A stretch of DNA of 42,774 bases. Source: Pseudozyma flocculosa PF-1 (lineage: Eukaryota > Basidiomycota > Ustilaginomycetes > Ustilaginales > Ustilaginaceae). Where the stretch lies: the NCBI RefSeq assembly GCF_000417875.1, contig NW_006920893.1, forward strand, positions 47,940 through 90,713, given 5' to 3'. The translations under genes and the position numbers were made by a program. Under the pieces are notes generated by a model. The model was not told the origin of the DNA. It was given only the letters and a program-made list of their open reading frames with translations, and did no database searches. Positions 42,042-42,774 of the stretch are shown piece after piece; position 1 is the stretch's first letter, and every line of letters begins with the position of its first letter.

Positions 42042-42774
42042 TGTTGCGTGCCGTGTGGACGGATGGGTGGGTGGAAGAGGAGGAGGGCATCAAGAAAAGG
42101 AGCCCTGTGGGGGGATGAGGAGCGCAGTTTTATACCACCCGCCCTCCCCTCCCCTTCGACCTAGGATGACTCAATGCGCGAAGAGAAGCTCGAGAGTTAG
42201 GTAGGTAGACGTGGTAGCGTAGCCTAGACCCACTCCCGAGACGAACGAGCCAAGGAAGGAGGATGCGGGGCGGAGCGGGCCGGTCCCTCCCTCAATGGCA
42301 CACGGGGTCCAAGAACTCGTCAAGTCAGGACGATACGAGACGAGACGAGACGAGACGGGGACGGAGACGGGGACCCAGGCCAAGGTACTGTACGTTTCTG
42401 GTCTCTTTCAGCCCGCGCCCTCATACGTACAGGACAGACGGTCCACTCGCGTCGTGTCCCCGCCATTCCGAGCCGAATCGACCTCGGTCTCATTGGCGTT
42501 GCGTTCCCCTCGTCCCTTGGCCCCTTCCCTGCACAATCGCCGCGGTCATGGGGCCAGGGACAATGTACCCGCCCACTCACTTTTCGCTAATGTGTGTAGG
42601 TGTGTATCTCCACCTATCGAGGGCGGGGCGATGCGATGCGGTGCGGTGCGGTGCTACGATACACGATCTGACATGCCGTACCCGTGTTTCTGCGGTGGGT
42701 GGGTGCGAGGCAAGCTGGCGTCTACCAGTGGAACGATTCGTTGTGCTACCATGCCGGCCGACACACGGACGAGG
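42042..42774. other. Right-end intergenic sequence
   Basis: 730 bp upstream of the secreted-protein gene, with no supportable gene. It contains the TATA box, GACGA pentamers (42331-42357) and GCGAT/GCGGT pentamers (42628-42652). Confidence 0.6.
42128..42134 (-). promoter_or_regulatory. TATA box of the orphan secreted-protein gene
   Basis: Minus-strand TATAAAA, a canonical TATA box, 87-93 bp upstream of the ATG at 42041. It is the clearest core promoter element in the window and predicts transcription starting near 42100. Confidence 0.65.

Overview
The window is GC-rich nuclear DNA from a filamentous or yeast-like fungus. Genes with short GT-AG introns (about 100-180 bp, longer in ARF1), long Ser/Ala/Pro-rich disordered proteins, and family content (Dbf4, Thg1, Urc1, borealin, WSC-domain wall protein) point to Basidiomycota. 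Ustilaginomycotina or a similarly GC-rich lineage is my best guess, but the genus cannot be fixed from the sequence. No rRNA, tRNA, CRISPR array or intact transposon was found. One scaffold gap of 125 Ns lies at 14765-14889.

Layout, left to right: DBF4 kinase regulator (-, 620-4004, 2 exons); a disordered protein with CDK sites and KEN boxes (-, 6429-8363); ARF1 GTPase (+, 12245-13900, 6 exons); URC1, a GTP cyclohydrolase II-like uracil-catabolism enzyme (+, 15456-17452, 3 exons); THG1 tRNA-His guanylyltransferase (-, 17658-19113, 3 exons); an unrecognised Ser-rich protein (+, 20565-21716); a secreted wall protein with a Hyr1-type N-terminal domain and two WSC domains (-, 22397-24535); a secreted cysteine-rich protein with a repeat-built propeptide (+, 28266-29185, 2 exons); a mitochondrial-type fumarylacetoacetate hydrolase family enzyme with an N-terminal four-Cys knuckle (+, 29984-32072, 7 exons); borealin (+, 32894-34639, 4 exons); an F-box-like protein carrying an apparent frameshift (-, 34975-36850); a large intronless P-loop protein (+, 37809-40985); and an orphan secreted protein (-, 41032-42041, 2 exons).

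There is no operon-like pathway. Most genes are housekeeping and independent. Three deal with cell division: DBF4 for S-phase kinase activation, borealin for the chromosomal passenger complex, and the KEN/CDK-site protein as a candidate mitotic substrate. Three are secreted or wall proteins. The long intergenic stretches (up to 3.9 kb) hold no supportable genes but are full of short tandem repeats and of a recurring GGCCAGGC...TAGGCTAG motif.

The most interesting items are the secreted protein whose exon boundary falls at a Kex2 site after five exact-length 13-residue repeats, the enzyme with a presequence and zinc-knuckle fusion plus (CTG)18 beside an intron acceptor, the large P-loop protein with a probably dead nuclease-like C-terminus, and the F-box frameshift. 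Exon boundaries were assigned by eye from splice consensus, frame and family similarity. No searches were run.
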